Shown: positions 1 to 12,220 of the stretch, piece by piece
Layout: every line of letters starts with the position of its first letter
How positions within the stretch are numbered: the first letter of the stretch is position 1
DNA from: Thereva unica
Taxonomy: Eukaryota; Arthropoda; Insecta; Diptera; Therevidae
Assembly (NCBI GenBank): GCA_949987705.1
Contig: OX465283.1
Location: forward strand, 10,334,207-10,398,206
DNA length: 64,000 bases
Direction of reading: 5' to 3'
Made by a program: the position numbers and the translations under genes
The notes under the pieces: model-generated
Database searches by the model: none
What the model was told of the DNA's origin: nothing
The model's input: only the letters and a program-made list of their open reading frames with translations

Positions 1-3000
1 AACGCACCCAAATAATTCCCGCCGTCATATTAGGCTACTGAACACCAGCTTTGACATTTACGAAACCCGGACCACCGACTAACACATACACAATAAACAC
101 CAGGCTTGCAAATATATAAGATTATGATAGTATAGATTTTCCCAATTCCATTTCGACGTCGTCGTCGTTGTCGAACGATGTTGTATGTGAAAGCGAAAGG
201 GTAGAGGACTTGGCCAAAGCGCATTCACAGTGCAATATTTGACGTTTTCACGGCCGCAACCAGAGAGCACACACAAGATTTCTGAGTGGTGTATCCGCCG
301 CCGTATTCCCCCCACACAGTCGTTGTTTACTAGGGAAAGAAAAAGTTGTCATAAAATTTTTTTTCCTGTGTGAAGAGTTCTCTTCCATCATCATCATCAT
401 CACCACAAATATATAAATATAGATAAAAAATTATATTTAATGGAGCAAAGAAAAGTTTCTACAACATAACTCGATAGATTTTTTTTTGTTTTTTTTTATA
501 ATTTATATTCTCTATAAATATCGTGTAATTTTATTAAAGTAAAGAACCTCATCGCTCTTTCTACACCAAACAACCAACCAACAAGCAAAAATATATATTA
601 TTATAAAAAAAAGAAAGAAATCCGAATCCCGCGATAGTGTGATAATAAAAAAGTTTTTCTGTCTTGTGTGTTTTAAAAAAAAAACTTTTCTGCCTTTCCG
701 CGTACACACATAATCAGGGCTCATTTTGTATTTCTAGCTAGGCTAGAGCTAGCGCTTGCTGCCTGCCTCTCTGTGCTTCAGTTGCAAAAAAACAAAAAAA
801 AAACAGACAAGAAACGAACAGCAGCACCAGCAAAAAAAACTACTCTTAAATCCCCGAGTATTCTTCTATCCCGTGTTGTCTCACTCGGTTCAGTGATCGG
901 AAAAGTTTTGATGGATTTTAATTGAAAAAAAAACTCGCAAAGTGCCATTATAACAAAAAAATACAAATAAATATAATAATAAGTTATTTATATTTCTATA
1001 ATATCTTTAAAACTAAAGTAAAAATGTTTTTTCGTTGTTTTTATACTTAAGGGAAAATTCAATTTCAATCAAACAAAAAAAAAGAAAATTCCTTAATTTA
1101 ATTTTCGTTGTTAATAGTTCTTTATTATCATTAATTTTTTCGACAATATAATAATTAAATATAAAAATAAAAAAAACGAGAAAAGAAAATGACCTGTGTT
1201 GTTCCTGTGCTATTTTTTCCTTCGCAGTGTTTTATATTTTTCTTTCACCACTGAAAAAAAGAAGAAGTGAACTCTATACTCTCTCTTCGGGTGCTTAGTT
1301 ATCGATTTTGTTTTGGTTTTTTTTTTGTTTTTGGGTCAGGCGTCATGTTGCAAATTTTGTAATAACATTGAGGTGGAGAATTACTTGCGAGGAAAAATAT
1401 ATTTCTCGTTAACTTGTTACAATTTCTACACACATTCATTATCAATGAATCGATAAGAGAAGAAGGTAAATGAAAATTCAATAATTTTTAATACATAGGT
1501 AGATAGTACATAGTACATATATATTTGTCATAGATAACACAAAATTTACCAAAATTTTCTCGGTTGTACTGACATTACATCTTTCGATATTAAAGTAAGA
1601 AAATTCTTTCGTTTAATTTTATATTTTTGCATCTTATTTAACGAAAAAAAAAAACAATCTTAGATTGCAATTCTTTGTTTGCCCCATTCTTGATGCAGAG
1701 GCCGCATTTAATAATAATGAGTCATTTCATATTTTTTTTATTTATTTATTCTTATCCTCCGTATGATGAAAAATTTATAGTTAAGTAAGATTTAACCTCA
1801 AAAAAATCTAGTCGTATATATATTATCTATCAAAAGGAGGCCCTTTTTTTGACAACTAACTCGCGGTATCTTGCTTTAATATTATGTAACAAGTGGAGTG
1901 CATTTCCTTTTTATTCATTAATCTTTTCCTTCTTAAATCATATTCATATATTTATACAGTATTGAGTTTTTGGTTAATTTAATTTAATTGTGTTTTATAC
2001 AACTATAACAAAAAAAAAAACAAAAAAGAAAATGCAGAAATAATACACGAAAACGAACGAAAAAAAGAAAAGTCGATTGGGGTGTGATTTTAATATAAAT
2101 TTAGGCCAGATTGTCAACTCTTACACAGTGAGTGAAGTTCTTCCGGCTGTCTCGTCTACTACCACATTCTTTTTTGGGGCTGTCGTCTGTCCTGTGAAAA
2201 CAATTTAACAAAAAAAAAGCCTTTTTTTTTATATTATAATCAAATAATAAGTGGTTTTTTATATTTAAATCAATTTAAACGTGAATATTTATATCAGTTT
2301 TTCTGGTTAATACCTAAAAAACCTAAAGAAAATTAAAATGCATATGTCTCCTCGTGTAATCGATACTTCAAAAAAATTTTTTTATATTTAAAAATGTCAT
2401 TTAATAAAAGTAAAGTTATATTTTATATTTGTTATTATCATTAATAACACAAATATATTTTTATTTTTTTAGTTTAGTGATGATTGATATGTGATATTAA
2501 TATTTTTGTTTGCGCCATTCTTCCTTCTATTATGTTATTTTCAGTCTTGGCATATTTTCTTGTCTTAGACTATTTACACAAGGCTAGTTTTATTATTTTT
2601 TTTGAAATAAATTAGTAGAATACTCCTTTTTAATTATTTAGAATATGTTTTTGTGTTTTTCTTGTTCGTATAAAGTCTCAATAGAAAAAAGGTTGTAATG
2701 AAAAATATATAGGTCAAACGTCAAATCAATGCTACCATAATTTTTTTTAATAAGAATTGTTATTTGACTTGCATAAGGCCTTATTATTATTAGTATTATT
2801 ATTATTATTCATTTTTTGTGAAATTTTATGAAATTTTTATTACGTACAACGCCCTTTAATATAAATATAAGAAAAAAAGTGAAAGTTTTATAAAAACGGA
2901 GTAAAGTGTTCGTTTGTCATTTTTTTAATAAGTAGAAAAGAACTAGTATAGTAAAATATTAGATTTTATTTAATATATAAACTTGATCTTAGCGTTTACT

Positions 3001-3250
3001 GAATGTAGTGTTTTTAGGTGGAATAATGTAGTGTAACATGTTTTAAGCGGTTTGTGTTATCTCTTTTAGTTAAATTATCAATGTTTGTGGTCTGTTAATA
3101 ATAAAACACTGCGGGGATGAACAGAAATAAATCATTCATTATCACTAGCGAAACAATATCATATTGGTATATGCCGGTGTTAGTTTCTACAGTTTTATCC
3201 AACTTCAGTCTTCGGATTTTTCTTTAATAAAATGAGCACTTGTTAGGTTA
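1..3250. other. AT-rich non-coding block, possible 5' UTR/promoter/intron of Atx2
   Basis: This stretch is very rich in A and T runs and short tandem repeats, such as an ATC run near 387-405 and an ATT run near 2790-2815. All open frames are short and none resembles a known protein. It lacks the retrotransposon fragments that fill the following 9 kb. Its composition matches the A-rich UTRs of the Atx2 gene downstream. Initiator-like TCAGT motifs occur near 779 and 889 but were not tested. It could be a 5' UTR, a first intron, or the 5' end of an opposite-strand neighbour. Confidence 0.35.
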
Positions 3251-3256
3251 ATTTTT

Positions 3257-4225
3257 TACCCCGCTTATGACTAGGTTCAACCCAGTCATAAACGGATGTC
3301 GAGTTGAAAATTACTACGATTACATGCCGGACTGAGGACTTGACTTGAACTTGAACTGACAGTTAAATGCTCTTGATTTGAAGTCGATCTGGGGTTACAT
3401 GATTTTCAAGTCTATTTGAAGCCAACTTCAAGTATGCATGTAATCATAGTAAATGGGTCAACTCAACCCAACTCAGCTCTCCTCCTATCTGGATCGAGTT
3501 GATATTTCGCCTCATATACCGAGTTTCCATGGGAGTCGAGTTGAGTTGAGGTTGAGTTGAAATGACACTTCAACTCAACGACTCAACTCTATGCGTTTCC
3601 ATGGCTGACTTTTCTGCCTGTGTACAGACAGCTGAATGTGTACTTGTATTAAGCAAGCAGCTGTTTTTAAATTTGACGTAATATTTTTGTTATTATAAAA
3701 TAGTGATCATGGACCATAAAAGTAATTTATTGTGTTCGTTGTATAACAGAAATGTTTTAAACAGGCGCGACATTTTGACTTTTTTAACATTTGACAATCC
3801 CGTTTGTAGTTGTGTGCGTGAACTCTGTTCAATCTACCTATTTTCGTTGAGTTGAGCAGAGTTGAAAATCTTTAACGAAAACTCTTGACTGCGACTGTTT
3901 CCATGGAGTTCAACTCGGGTTCAACTCTGGTTGAACTCTCATGGAAACTCAGTAATATATGTATGCGGGTTGAGTTGAACTTGGGTTGAAGTGACATTTG
4001 TTTTGTTTGTTTACTATCCGTGAAGTCCGCTTTCGGCGTTAGTTTTGCGTTCGGTGAGTTTTCTGTATCTATAAATGAGAAGTTCACAAAAATATTTGAG
4101 TTTATGTTGTGATTTCAGTTCAACTCTATTTCAACCCAAAGGGAACTCAACTCGACATTTTATACGGTGGTTGAAATTTCAACCCAACCTCGGCTCAACT
4201 TTTCAGCCTAGTCGTAAACGGGGTA
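3257..4225. mobile_element. Outer inverted-repeat element (MITE-like), about 970 bp
   Basis: The left end reads TACCCCGCTTATGACTAGG. The right end, read on the opposite strand, is TACCCCGTTTACGACTAGG, which is 17 of 19 matching. The interior is unusually rich in GAGTTGA/TCAACTC motifs on both strands, and no long coding frame is present. A second inverted-repeat element sits inside it. No clear target-site duplication was identified at the outer ends. This looks like a non-autonomous DNA transposon whose superfamily I cannot assign. Confidence 0.6.
3519..3952. mobile_element. Inner inverted-repeat element nested in the preceding one, 434 bp
   Basis: The left end is CCGAGTTTCCATGGGAGT. The complement of the right end is CTGAGTTTCCATGAGAGT, 16 of 18 matching. 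The dinucleotide TA flanks both ends (3517-3518 and 3953-3954), and the surrounding seven bases are similar (TCATATA versus TAATATA). Two more GTTTCCATGG cores lie inside near 3594 and 3898, facing inwards like subterminal repeats. No coding capacity was seen. Confidence 0.6.
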
Positions 4226-4379
4226 TTTGTTCTATATAGGGTTACCTTCAGATCGCGACCGGAGTCCCAATCATCACTTTCTGGTCCTGGTTTGATGCCT
4301 TGTGATGCTTCGTTTATCTAAAGGTCGCAGGTTATTTGAGCTATTAAAAGATACTTAATGTTGATATGGCGTGAAATTT

Positions 4380-5400
4380 ATTTTTTTCATTTTTTATATG
4401 GCGCTACAGCACATATCGAGCCGTTTTCTTTTTTTTAAGCGCTCTTCAACCGATATCTAGTCCTGGCCTCTAGCTTCTCTCCACCGGACCCGGTTCTGAG
4501 CGGATGTCATCCAATTTGGCATCCCTAAGCTCTGAGCGTCCTGGTCTACCCCATCATTCCAGCGTAGGTTGGCACTCCATCGCTGTCGCACCCAATAAGT
4601 CTTACCGTAGAGGACTTTCCGAACAGGCTCATCTTCACTCCTACGAGCTACATGCCCTGCCCACCGAGCTTTCTTTCTTCGCGGTACTCAACAAGGTTAC
4701 ACCGTGATAAATAGTGCATGTTGTGATATCTCCTTTTTTATGTACCGGGCAGAGGATACCTTTTCTCCCACGTTTAACATCGCTCCCTGCTTCTATACTT
4801 CCACAATTAATTCATTAATCACTTGGTGTGATGTAGACCCTCCATATTTAACTAGCTCCGCTGGAAAGCCGTCTGCACCCGAGGCCCTGTTGTCTTTGAG
4901 CCGGGTGATGGCTCTGCTAACTTCTGCTAAGCTTGGTGGTGACAGCATAGCATTATCATCAGATATTGATGGAGCCTCCAAATCCACAGCTAGCTCGCCA
5001 TTTAGCAATGCATGAAAGTACTCTTCCTATCGCTTCAAGATGCCTTTAGGATCGGTGATCAGATTCCCTTCTTTGTTCTTGCAGTATCAGTACTTGCAAC
5101 GATCAAGTTTTTACTTGCTACCATCTCTATAACTCGTTGTCCAATAGTGCTAGCGTGTGCTAGCTGTGGGGGCCGACATATTGCCTCTATGCGGGTTTCC
5201 GGTCTTCTTTGGCGTTCAGATCTCCCAGTACGATTTTTACACCGTAACTTGGGCAGACATTAAGTTTCCGTTCAACTACTTCGAAGAATTCTTCTGCATC
5301 GACCGGTGTATGAGGCTGATTTTCTTAAATTTGGCTCGCAAGGATGCATAGCCTTTCCTTTAGTGTTTTAGAGGCGATAATGGTAGGCTTCATTGTTTTG
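4380..5400 (-). mobile_element. RTE/CR1-like non-LTR retrotransposon fragment (EN and RT start)
   Basis: Read on the minus strand, 5400-5060 gives broken endonuclease sequence with a corrupted LGD-NAK type motif. 5008-4793 gives the entry to the reverse transcriptase: the conserved lysine-and-glycine stretch LKDNRASGADGFPAELVKYG. 4690-4400 resembles the 3' tail of such elements, containing the GGCGCTA core also seen near 13460. Stops and frameshifts are frequent, so it is dead. The clade is assigned from general resemblance only. Confidence 0.7.
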
Positions 5401-6660
5401 CTGACCTACTTCGAGCACATGGTGTTTTGTATGACGCTACAATACACATAATACTAAGAGTTTTTACAAAACACCTTTCTTTGTCCATCTCCTCTGCGGA
5501 GTGGCGGTAATGTCAGCTTTATATATACTTTGAGAGGGTATCGGCTAGATGTTGTGTAGCTCGAGTTCTGTACAGAGTTCGAACATTCCATTACGAAATT
5601 CGCTCGCTGGCTAGAGTCCTCCAATTTCGTAGGCCCAACAAGTGTGCAGCATTTGCTTCTACGGCTTCAAACCAGCTTTTCCTTTGTTGTGGCATTACTT
5701 AAGTACATATTTCAGCTGCAATTTCGTCTCCTCCAGGGGCTTGATTGTTTTTGAGCTTATTTATGACTTTTTTTCTAACTTCTTCCAGGTTTGGACTCGT
5801 TATTATTATATGGCCCTCGGCTATGTCTCTTCTTGTTGATGTTGGAGCATTTTGTTAAGCAGGTCTTCCATTTATTTTAGGCTTCCGTGGGTTACTATTA
5901 ATACTACTATTGTCGTCTCTGCACATACTAGTTCTGGGTTTAAATTTGTCACAACAGATTCCGTTGGGGCGTGTATGCTGATTATGGAGAGATTGTGATA
6001 CAGCTACTTTTCACGCTTACTCTATTTAGCGTCCTAACATTCCACGTAATCCATTCGTGTTCTATATTTCGTTCCTTAAGTCGTTGCCGTGTGATCCGTC
6101 CAGTCCGAGACCTAACATGGTTTTTTCCGAGACTAGATTTTTTAGCCTAGTTCCCTTTTTCTGCGCTGAAAACCCTCAGCCCAACCGGCTTCATACTCCA
6201 TTACCTTCCGAGGTCTTTGTAAGCAGTTCGCCTCCAAGTTGTAGTCCAAATGTTTTAAATCGCAGCTAAAATTCTTTGGGCCAAACGGTATGAACATTGC
6301 TGGGTCCTCGAAAATCAACACTTAAACTTTCTCGCCGTCTTATTTGGAACCGAGGTTCGACACTTCTAAATATCACATATCTGTTTAATTCCGGGCATAA
6401 ATGCAATGAAAAGTCAGCAACAGTGAATATACCGCAATTATATCGGCTTATATCCTGAATTTTCCTGCATTAACATTCCCTTAGGTCTTAAGTTATATTC
6501 AAACCATTCTCATTTTGGTGTCGTCTCAACATCATTCCACACACTTCATTGAATCCCATTAAATCCAAATCAATACCTCCTGATAACAATCGTAAACATC
6601 TTCTTTTTTTAAGCTGGCAGTTAAGCTGCTCGAGAATCATCATCGTTATCTGAATAGTTA
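5400..6660. other. Unassigned, probably decayed TE sequence
   Basis: No gene was recognised. Open frames are short. The stretch lies between minus-strand non-LTR fragments and may hold the 5' part of the one at 4.4-5.4 kb, but no diagnostic motif was found. Confidence 0.3.
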
Positions 6661-6839
6661 TTAATCTTGGATTAGTCATTTTCGGTCCAGGCCCCATTCG
6701 GGGTGCGCGTTGAAAATTATCGTCAAATAGATTTTATCAATAGATTGCATCTGTTTCAAAAATAAATAACTTTTCCAATAATCTGTGTCATTAGTCATGT
6801 CTCTCTTAATTAGCTTAGAGTTTGAAGGAAAAAAATAAG

Positions 6840-7050
6840 AGGATAGAGAAGTTAAGTGGATTCTAGTAGTGGTTGCCGAGGGAGATAATGAGTGAATCCT
6901 GTGAAACTTTGAACTCTTTGATGTTATATGGGTTTGGAAATATCGATTGTGAAAGACTATTCCGCAACTGAAGTTGTAGTCGGCGACCTTTGGTCGGTAG
7001 CGATTGGGTTTTTTTCGCGAGAATATAATTGTCATGGAGACAGTGTCGAG
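6840..7050 (-). mobile_element. Jockey-like retrotransposon C-terminal fragment
   Basis: The minus-strand translation contains the FPN-YNI-FK pattern typical of the extreme C-terminus of jockey-type reverse transcriptase proteins, with frameshifts. The same segment recurs near 8160-8330, where it is followed upstream by a recognisable jockey reverse transcriptase. The longer minus frame at 6676-7158 runs through this region partly in the wrong frame and is not taken as a gene. Confidence 0.5.
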
Positions 7051-7159
7051 ACTAGACAAAGATAAATAAATTGTTAAGTAAGCGAGAGTGAATATTTTAT
7101 TTGCATTTTGCACAGCCAACACAAATGGTACTGAGATGTCTGTATAGTCTTCGCCCATT

Positions 7160-8000
7160 CTTCTTCGATGGGTGAACGTGTAAGCCCAATTTAGGCCTTA
7201 GTCTCCCTTCAGTTTCTTCCTCCAGACGCCTCTCTACTCCGCAGTTTACCTCCTGTTTCTTGTTTTGAGGAATTTTGATGCATCAGTATTATCAACGTCT
7301 TCCCGTGGTTTGCTGACTGGTCTTTTCCAATCTGGTAGTAGATTCAGGGTTTTTTGTTTTTTGCTATCCATTGAGTCATCCATTCTTCGAACATGACTGG
7401 GCCGCCATAAACGCAGTAGTTTAGCATGTGCTAAGTCATGATTATAGCGTATTCTACATGCATTGTCTTCATTGACTAGGCTTTCTCCCTCAAATATAAC
7501 TGCATACATCTTATTTGCAAGAGATACTCCATGCTTCACAACTTGATTCTTATTTTGGTTTACCTTTGGATATCTCTGGATTTTCTTACTGGCAACAATG
7601 AGCAATATATTCTATTTGCAGCGTTTATTCTTCCTTGCTTAACTGGGATGGACTCCGTCAGCTTGTTTACCATTTGTTTATATACTGTACTTGAGAGAGA
7701 TATGCCTCTATAGTTTGCATTGTTGAATTTGTCACTTTCTTGGAGTATTGGGCAGATAATGCTTTGCTTCCCCAATCTTTGCTCATGTGGTTCCTCCATA
7801 TGCAGCATACAGCTGGTGTAGCTCGCAAAACCGTCTTAGGTCTTTCACATCGACGAGCTTCTTGCGGATTCCAGTCAAGAACCCATTTGGCTAAATTCTC
7901 GATCTCGCGTTCCAAGTTGTTCGGTTCGTATCCAGAGACATTGTCTATCGTCATTTCTCTGTTTTCCCATCTAGTCATCACTTTGATTTTCACAATCGTC
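7160..8000 (-). mobile_element. RTE/CR1-like reverse transcriptase remnant
   Basis: The minus strand shows the RT block with ICPILQ followed by NYRGISLSSTVYK, the usual 'new plan / NYRGI-LL' region. Towards lower coordinates comes an arginine-rich segment with LRLWRPSHVRRMDD, equivalent to the LRWLGHV-RM tail motif. The catalytic region between them is deleted and stops occur, so this is a truncated dead copy. Confidence 0.75.
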
Positions 8001-8159
8001 ATAAGCTAAGTTTGCAGAATATGTAGTGACAAAAGCGTTGGTTATTGTGTGTATACCATAGGTTGTTGTGAGGCCTTCTTTTGTGATACGATGAAGCTTA
8101 GGAGTCACCCTATTTACCACTAGTCCGTCATGTCGTTCGCAATGTCTAGTAGTAAGCTT

Positions 8160-9065
8160 GATCTGAAGGATAAATGAGAAGGGTGGGTTAGGAGTTTGAA
8201 GGGTGCATCTTGCGTTTAAACTCTGAGATGTTATATGAGCTCGGAAACACCGACTGCGGAAAACAGTTTCACATTCGAGTTGTTCGACTTCTAAATCGTA
8301 ATGTGCACGAAGAAGAGGGCTGCAATGTGTGGCGGTGAGTCGAGCTAATTAGTGGAGCAGCCGCTATTATTAAGACGCCAAGGTGGTTTTTGTTATGCCC
8401 GCCCATATATTCGGAGTTGTATTCCAGGAGGAAGCTAGGGTATCTGGCTGAAGGAGGAAAAAGCATCTCGTCAGGAATCCGAGGCATTAATACGCTGCTT
8501 TGACTATGTGATTATTCCATCGCAGATCATTGGATAAAATCACGCCCAGGATGTCAAGAGATGGGTCAGCTGGTTAGATTATCCGCGTCTACTGATATAG
8601 AGGGAAAGTCGTTGCAGGTTTCGATAGAGATAAAACTTGCTTGCACTTTTTTCGGTTGTGTTGAATTCGTCACGATTCTTGCTGCCACAATAAAGAATGA
8701 GTTCAATGTCGGCATTAAGAGAGTTGGACATGAGCTCATGGTCTAAGGGACGAGGCCATGCACTTGGATGTTTTATGTTGTCGAAAGCGTAGGAGTAACC
8801 CAGAGTATCGTCGTCGGTAAAATTATGCAGGGAGTTGAGAGTAGATCATTGATAAATATTAGAAAGAGAACAAGTGAGAGAACCGACCTTTGGGGAATGC
8901 TCGCTGAGATGGAGTGTGGGTTGGATTCGACGCCATCCAATACTACCTTGATTGAACGGCCAGAAAGAAAGCTCTCAATCCAGTTCATAAGAACTGAGTC
9001 GATAATAATAGCTTGGAGTTTAGACAACAGAACGGGATGCCCTACCCTGTCGTTCTTGTTTTCTT
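8160..9065 (-). mobile_element. Jockey-like non-LTR retrotransposon, RT and C-terminus
   Basis: The minus frame at 9159-8773 carries the RT palm: WIESFLSGRSIKVVLDG, then a damaged PQGSVL-P block (PQRSVLSLVLFLIFINDLL), then a frameshift where the YADD box would lie. Lower coordinates (8330-8160) contain the jockey-type C-terminal FP-YN pattern. It is adjacent to, and probably abuts, an RTE-type copy at 9066. No intact ORF remains. Confidence 0.75.
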
Positions 9066-9760
9066 CTCTTTGATCCGTTAGCTGGGGGTCCGAGCAGGAC
9101 GTCCCCGCAACGGATACGCACACTACTGTCGGTGCCGCTGGGTCTCGACCTCTATTCACGATTAGTTTTCTTTCCTGCCGATTTTTGGCGACGTCTCAAG
9201 CCTCGGTAACTGATAACCTTTGATTATTTATGTCGCCCTCGATATTCTTTAGCCAGGTTCTCTTCGATTGATCGCTGAATTCTCCAGTTTGCGGGACGGT
9301 CTCGCCAGAGATGTTTACGTGGCAAACATATCCAAACCACCGTAGTCGAAGTTTTTGCATTTCTTCTTCGATCAGTGTCTGTTGATCGCATCTCTGTCTA
9401 ACTCTCGTTTCGAACGATTGCGGAGTGAGACAACGAGAATTTGACCCCTGTGCTGAAAGTCGAGTCGTGTTTTGTCACAAGTCGTTTGAGTTGAAGAAAG
9501 TGACGTTGTAGTCGAACTACGACTTTCTGCACAGGGGACGAAAGTGGAAATGCTAAGTTGAGTTTAGGCTGTTGTACTAAAAGTCGTGATTCGATTGAAA
9601 CGACACTTTCCAACTCCGTACTTACATTTTGATGGTAATAATTTGTTCCTTTCCATATGCACCACTTGAGCGAGGCGAATGCGGCTGTGAACATCGGCCG
9701 TCGATGCCACTTTCGTTTCCTCAACCAATGATCCCAAATATTTGAACAGATAGCCGCCCA
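9066..9760 (-). mobile_element. RTE/CR1-like retrotransposon 3' end, interrupted by a MITE
   Basis: The minus strand encodes FKYLGSLVEETKVASTADV followed by HSRI, the post-catalytic part of the RT. Farther on comes a segment whose + strand counterpart is in the 11.0-11.6 kb copy, then a 3' UTR at 9250-9066. That UTR is nearly identical to 37990-37810. Copies of the same family lie at 10.95-11.6, 36.07-36.72 and 37.8-39.8 kb. The coding part is split by an inverted-repeat element starting at 9445. Confidence 0.75.
9445..9620. mobile_element. MITE copy with CCCCTGTGCTGAAAGTCG end
   Basis: The left end CCCCTGTGCTGAAAGTCG and an internal ACGACTTTCTGCACAGGGG (9520-9538) form an inverted repeat. 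The sequence on to about 9620 aligns with the better-preserved copy at 11701-11913, including GTTTGAGTTGAAGAAA. The right terminus is degraded. It sits inside a retrotransposon reading frame, so it inserted later. Confidence 0.6.
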
Positions 9761-10950
9761 TTTTAAAAAGAAACTTTGAAGGGCATACTAAGGGAAACTC
9801 TGAAATTTGGCATACCCCCTAGAATTTTCTGCGTATCCCACATTGCAGTCCACTGCTCTAAAGAACAAACAGTTAATATCCTAAAATTTGAGTCATTTCT
9901 TACAAACAACATGGGCCTATGTATGCATATCCTATAAAACCGATAAAACACAAGTGCTTGTCCCTGAATTCCTCGTTCCTATGTAACACTATTATATATA
10001 TATAAGATTAATAATTTATTTCCTAATAAAAGGCTCACAAAAAATACTACATAAGTACATAGCATATAATATATCCAAGCAAAATTCCATAAAAAAATTG
10101 AATAGTTTTCAGAAGTGCACTTATCCATTGCTGATAAAAATCGAGAAACAAAACCAAGAATTACGCATTAAAGGAAATTAATACCTTGCCCGATGTGGCC
10201 TGGAGTTCTCCCCAAGTCTAAACATTTATCTTTGTTTATTCCAGTCGATATTCGCCGGAATGAAAGGCACTTTTTGAAATATTGTTTTAGAATTGATTAA
10301 GAAAAACTTCGTCTGTTTTTGTTTACTCTATTTTCGAGATAAGACGAAAAGAGCGCTCTATTCATATCGGCACTGCATGCAGGGCAGAAGATCTTTGTTA
10401 TCCACAAAGATAGAAGGATAAATCCCAGTTTGTCGTCTTGACTACAGAGGACAAAACATTGCTCGTGATTGTTGTGGAATTGTTAAACAACTTTCTATTT
10501 AAATTATGACAATTTTTGTTTTCTTATTTGAGAAATGTTAATAGTTTTTGTTGACAACTTTTTCTGTGTGCGGCTAGAAAGACTTTTGGGACGTGGAAGG
10601 AAAAAATTGTTTCGGGAACTTCGGATTTAAAACAATTTTTTCGCGGCGTACGACATGATTTTCGTTTGATTAAATTAGCATACATTTCTCCTGGGCCATT
10701 AAGATGCTTGCATAATTTTGCATCATTATCCATCTATCGATGTTGGATCTACTATCAAAGGTGCCAACTTCAATCTAAATGATTTATGGAACCAACAAAA
10801 AGTAGTATCACCATTTATTTTAGTTAACCTGTTGTCGTAAAAATAGTGGTGGGTTAACGACTGATGATTACTTCAGCCTGAAATATAATAGTAGATTGAC
10901 ATATGTACGTATTAAATGAATATACATGTACGTATCAGTCTTACCACTGT
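9761..10950. other. No gene recognised
   Basis: AT-rich sequence with only short open frames. No TE motif, RNA gene or exon could be supported. Confidence 0.4.
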
Positions 10951-11620
10951 CACTGTGTCCGATAAGGAGACGTCGCTTCGCCACTATTCTTCAACGTTGT
11001 GAACGACGCGATTATGCGTGAAGCATTTAATGGACGACGCGGAGTTCGATACGACAACTTCGTAACCGACTTGATGTTCGCCGAATATAGCGCCGTCTTC
11101 GTCGATACGGATGCCGAAGCAACAGACATCTTATAGATTTCCCCATCGCCGGGTCATACGGATTAAAAATCAATGTGGAAAAGACCAAAGTGCTCACAAC
11201 GGACTGATCGAGGGCCAGTGTTCACCTCGATGGAACCCAAATCGAACCGGTTCCGGTGTTCAAATATTTGGGATCATTGGCTGAGGAAACGAAAGGGGCA
11301 TCGACGGCCGACGTTCGCAGCCGCATCGGCCAGGCAACAGCAACATTCGCCTCGCTCATTCGCTCTTCTTTATGGATCGGAAACGTGAACGTTGCTCAAA
11401 CCGGATGTTAAGAAGCTGGAAGTCTTCCAAATGCGATGCTTGGGTCAGATCCTCGGTATCTTACTCCGCATCGCCTTTGAAACGAGATAGTTAGACAAAG
11501 ATGTCATCAGCAGACAGGGATTGAAGAAGAAATGCAAAAAAGTCGACTACGGTGGTTTGGACATGTTTGCCGAATGTATGATAACCGCTTACCCAACGAG
11601 GTTATCAATGGTATTGTCTA
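10950..11620 (+). mobile_element. RTE/CR1-like reverse transcriptase fragment
   Basis: The plus strand encodes GDVASPLFFNVVNDAIMREA followed by a degraded catalytic segment, LMFAEY where active copies have FADD. It continues through FKYLGSLAEETKGASTADV and ends near a WFGHVCRM-type motif at about 11560-11580. The copy at 36070 reads LMFADD at the same place. Frameshifts and internal deletions make it non-functional. Family relatives are on the minus strand at 9.1 and 37.8 kb. Confidence 0.8.
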
Positions 11621-11700
11621 AATACTCTTCTGTATCATTGAATGTACATAAGGTCGTCATTTTACTTCTAAATACTTCGCAGCTTTACTAATGACGCTAT

Positions 11701-11913
11701 GGCTCCTGTGCTGAAATTCGAGTCGTCAAGACACGACACGACAAGTCGTTTGAGTTGAAGAAAATGACGTTTTAGTCGAATCACCATTTTCAGTTCAGTA
11801 CAAGGGTCTAAACTCAATTTACCATATCCACTCCAGGCCTCTGCTGAAAGTCGTAATTCGACTGAAACGGCAATCGCTACAATTCAAACGACCCGACTTT
11901 CAGTACAGGGGCC
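11701..11913. mobile_element. MITE, 213 bp, GGCCCCTGTACTGAAAGTCG ends
   Basis: The left end reads GGCTCCTGTGCTGAAATTCG and the complement of the right end reads GGCCCCTGTACTGAAAGTCG. The interior repeats the same motif at 11842-11860, giving a compound structure. It shares GTTTGAGTTGAAGAAA with the 9445 copy. It lies just past the end of a retrotransposon fragment and has no coding capacity. Confidence 0.7.
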
Positions 11914-12061
11914 TAGGTATGGTAGTATCGGTACATATATTTTTCGATAGGCACTTTTGTTGGTGTATGGACAGGTGATTTGTTCTTTAATTCTTCTCTC
12001 ATATAAAAGTGCATTGTTTGCTCCGCAGTTTTGGATTTATGAACTAAAAGAATTTGTATAA

Positions 12062-12220
12062 AGGCCCCCATACACGGTCAAATTGGATGTACAACGAAGG
12101 GCGGATGTACATACAACCAAAACTATCGATTGTGGGCCGGTCGGCCGACCAAAACTCTTTGCGCTTATGGGTTTGATGAAATTCTGGATGCACAACCAAT
12201 TTGACCGTGTATGGGGGCCT
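12062..12220. mobile_element. Harbinger-type MITE with TAA target-site duplication
   Basis: A 159 bp element with terminal inverted repeats of about 32 bp. Both ends read AGGCCCCCATACACGG and continue with two mismatches through TCAAATTGG-TGT-CA. Identical TAA trinucleotides flank it at 12059-12061 and 12221-12223. A 3 bp TWA duplication is characteristic of PIF/Harbinger elements. The well-kept ends suggest it is the youngest inverted-repeat insertion here. It lies about 370 bp before the first recognised Atx2 exon. Confidence 0.85.

Noticed and set aside
6676..7158. 160-residue minus frame as a gene
   Set aside because: Overlaps jockey C-terminal sequence in a mixture of frames; no signal peptide, domain or intron structure.
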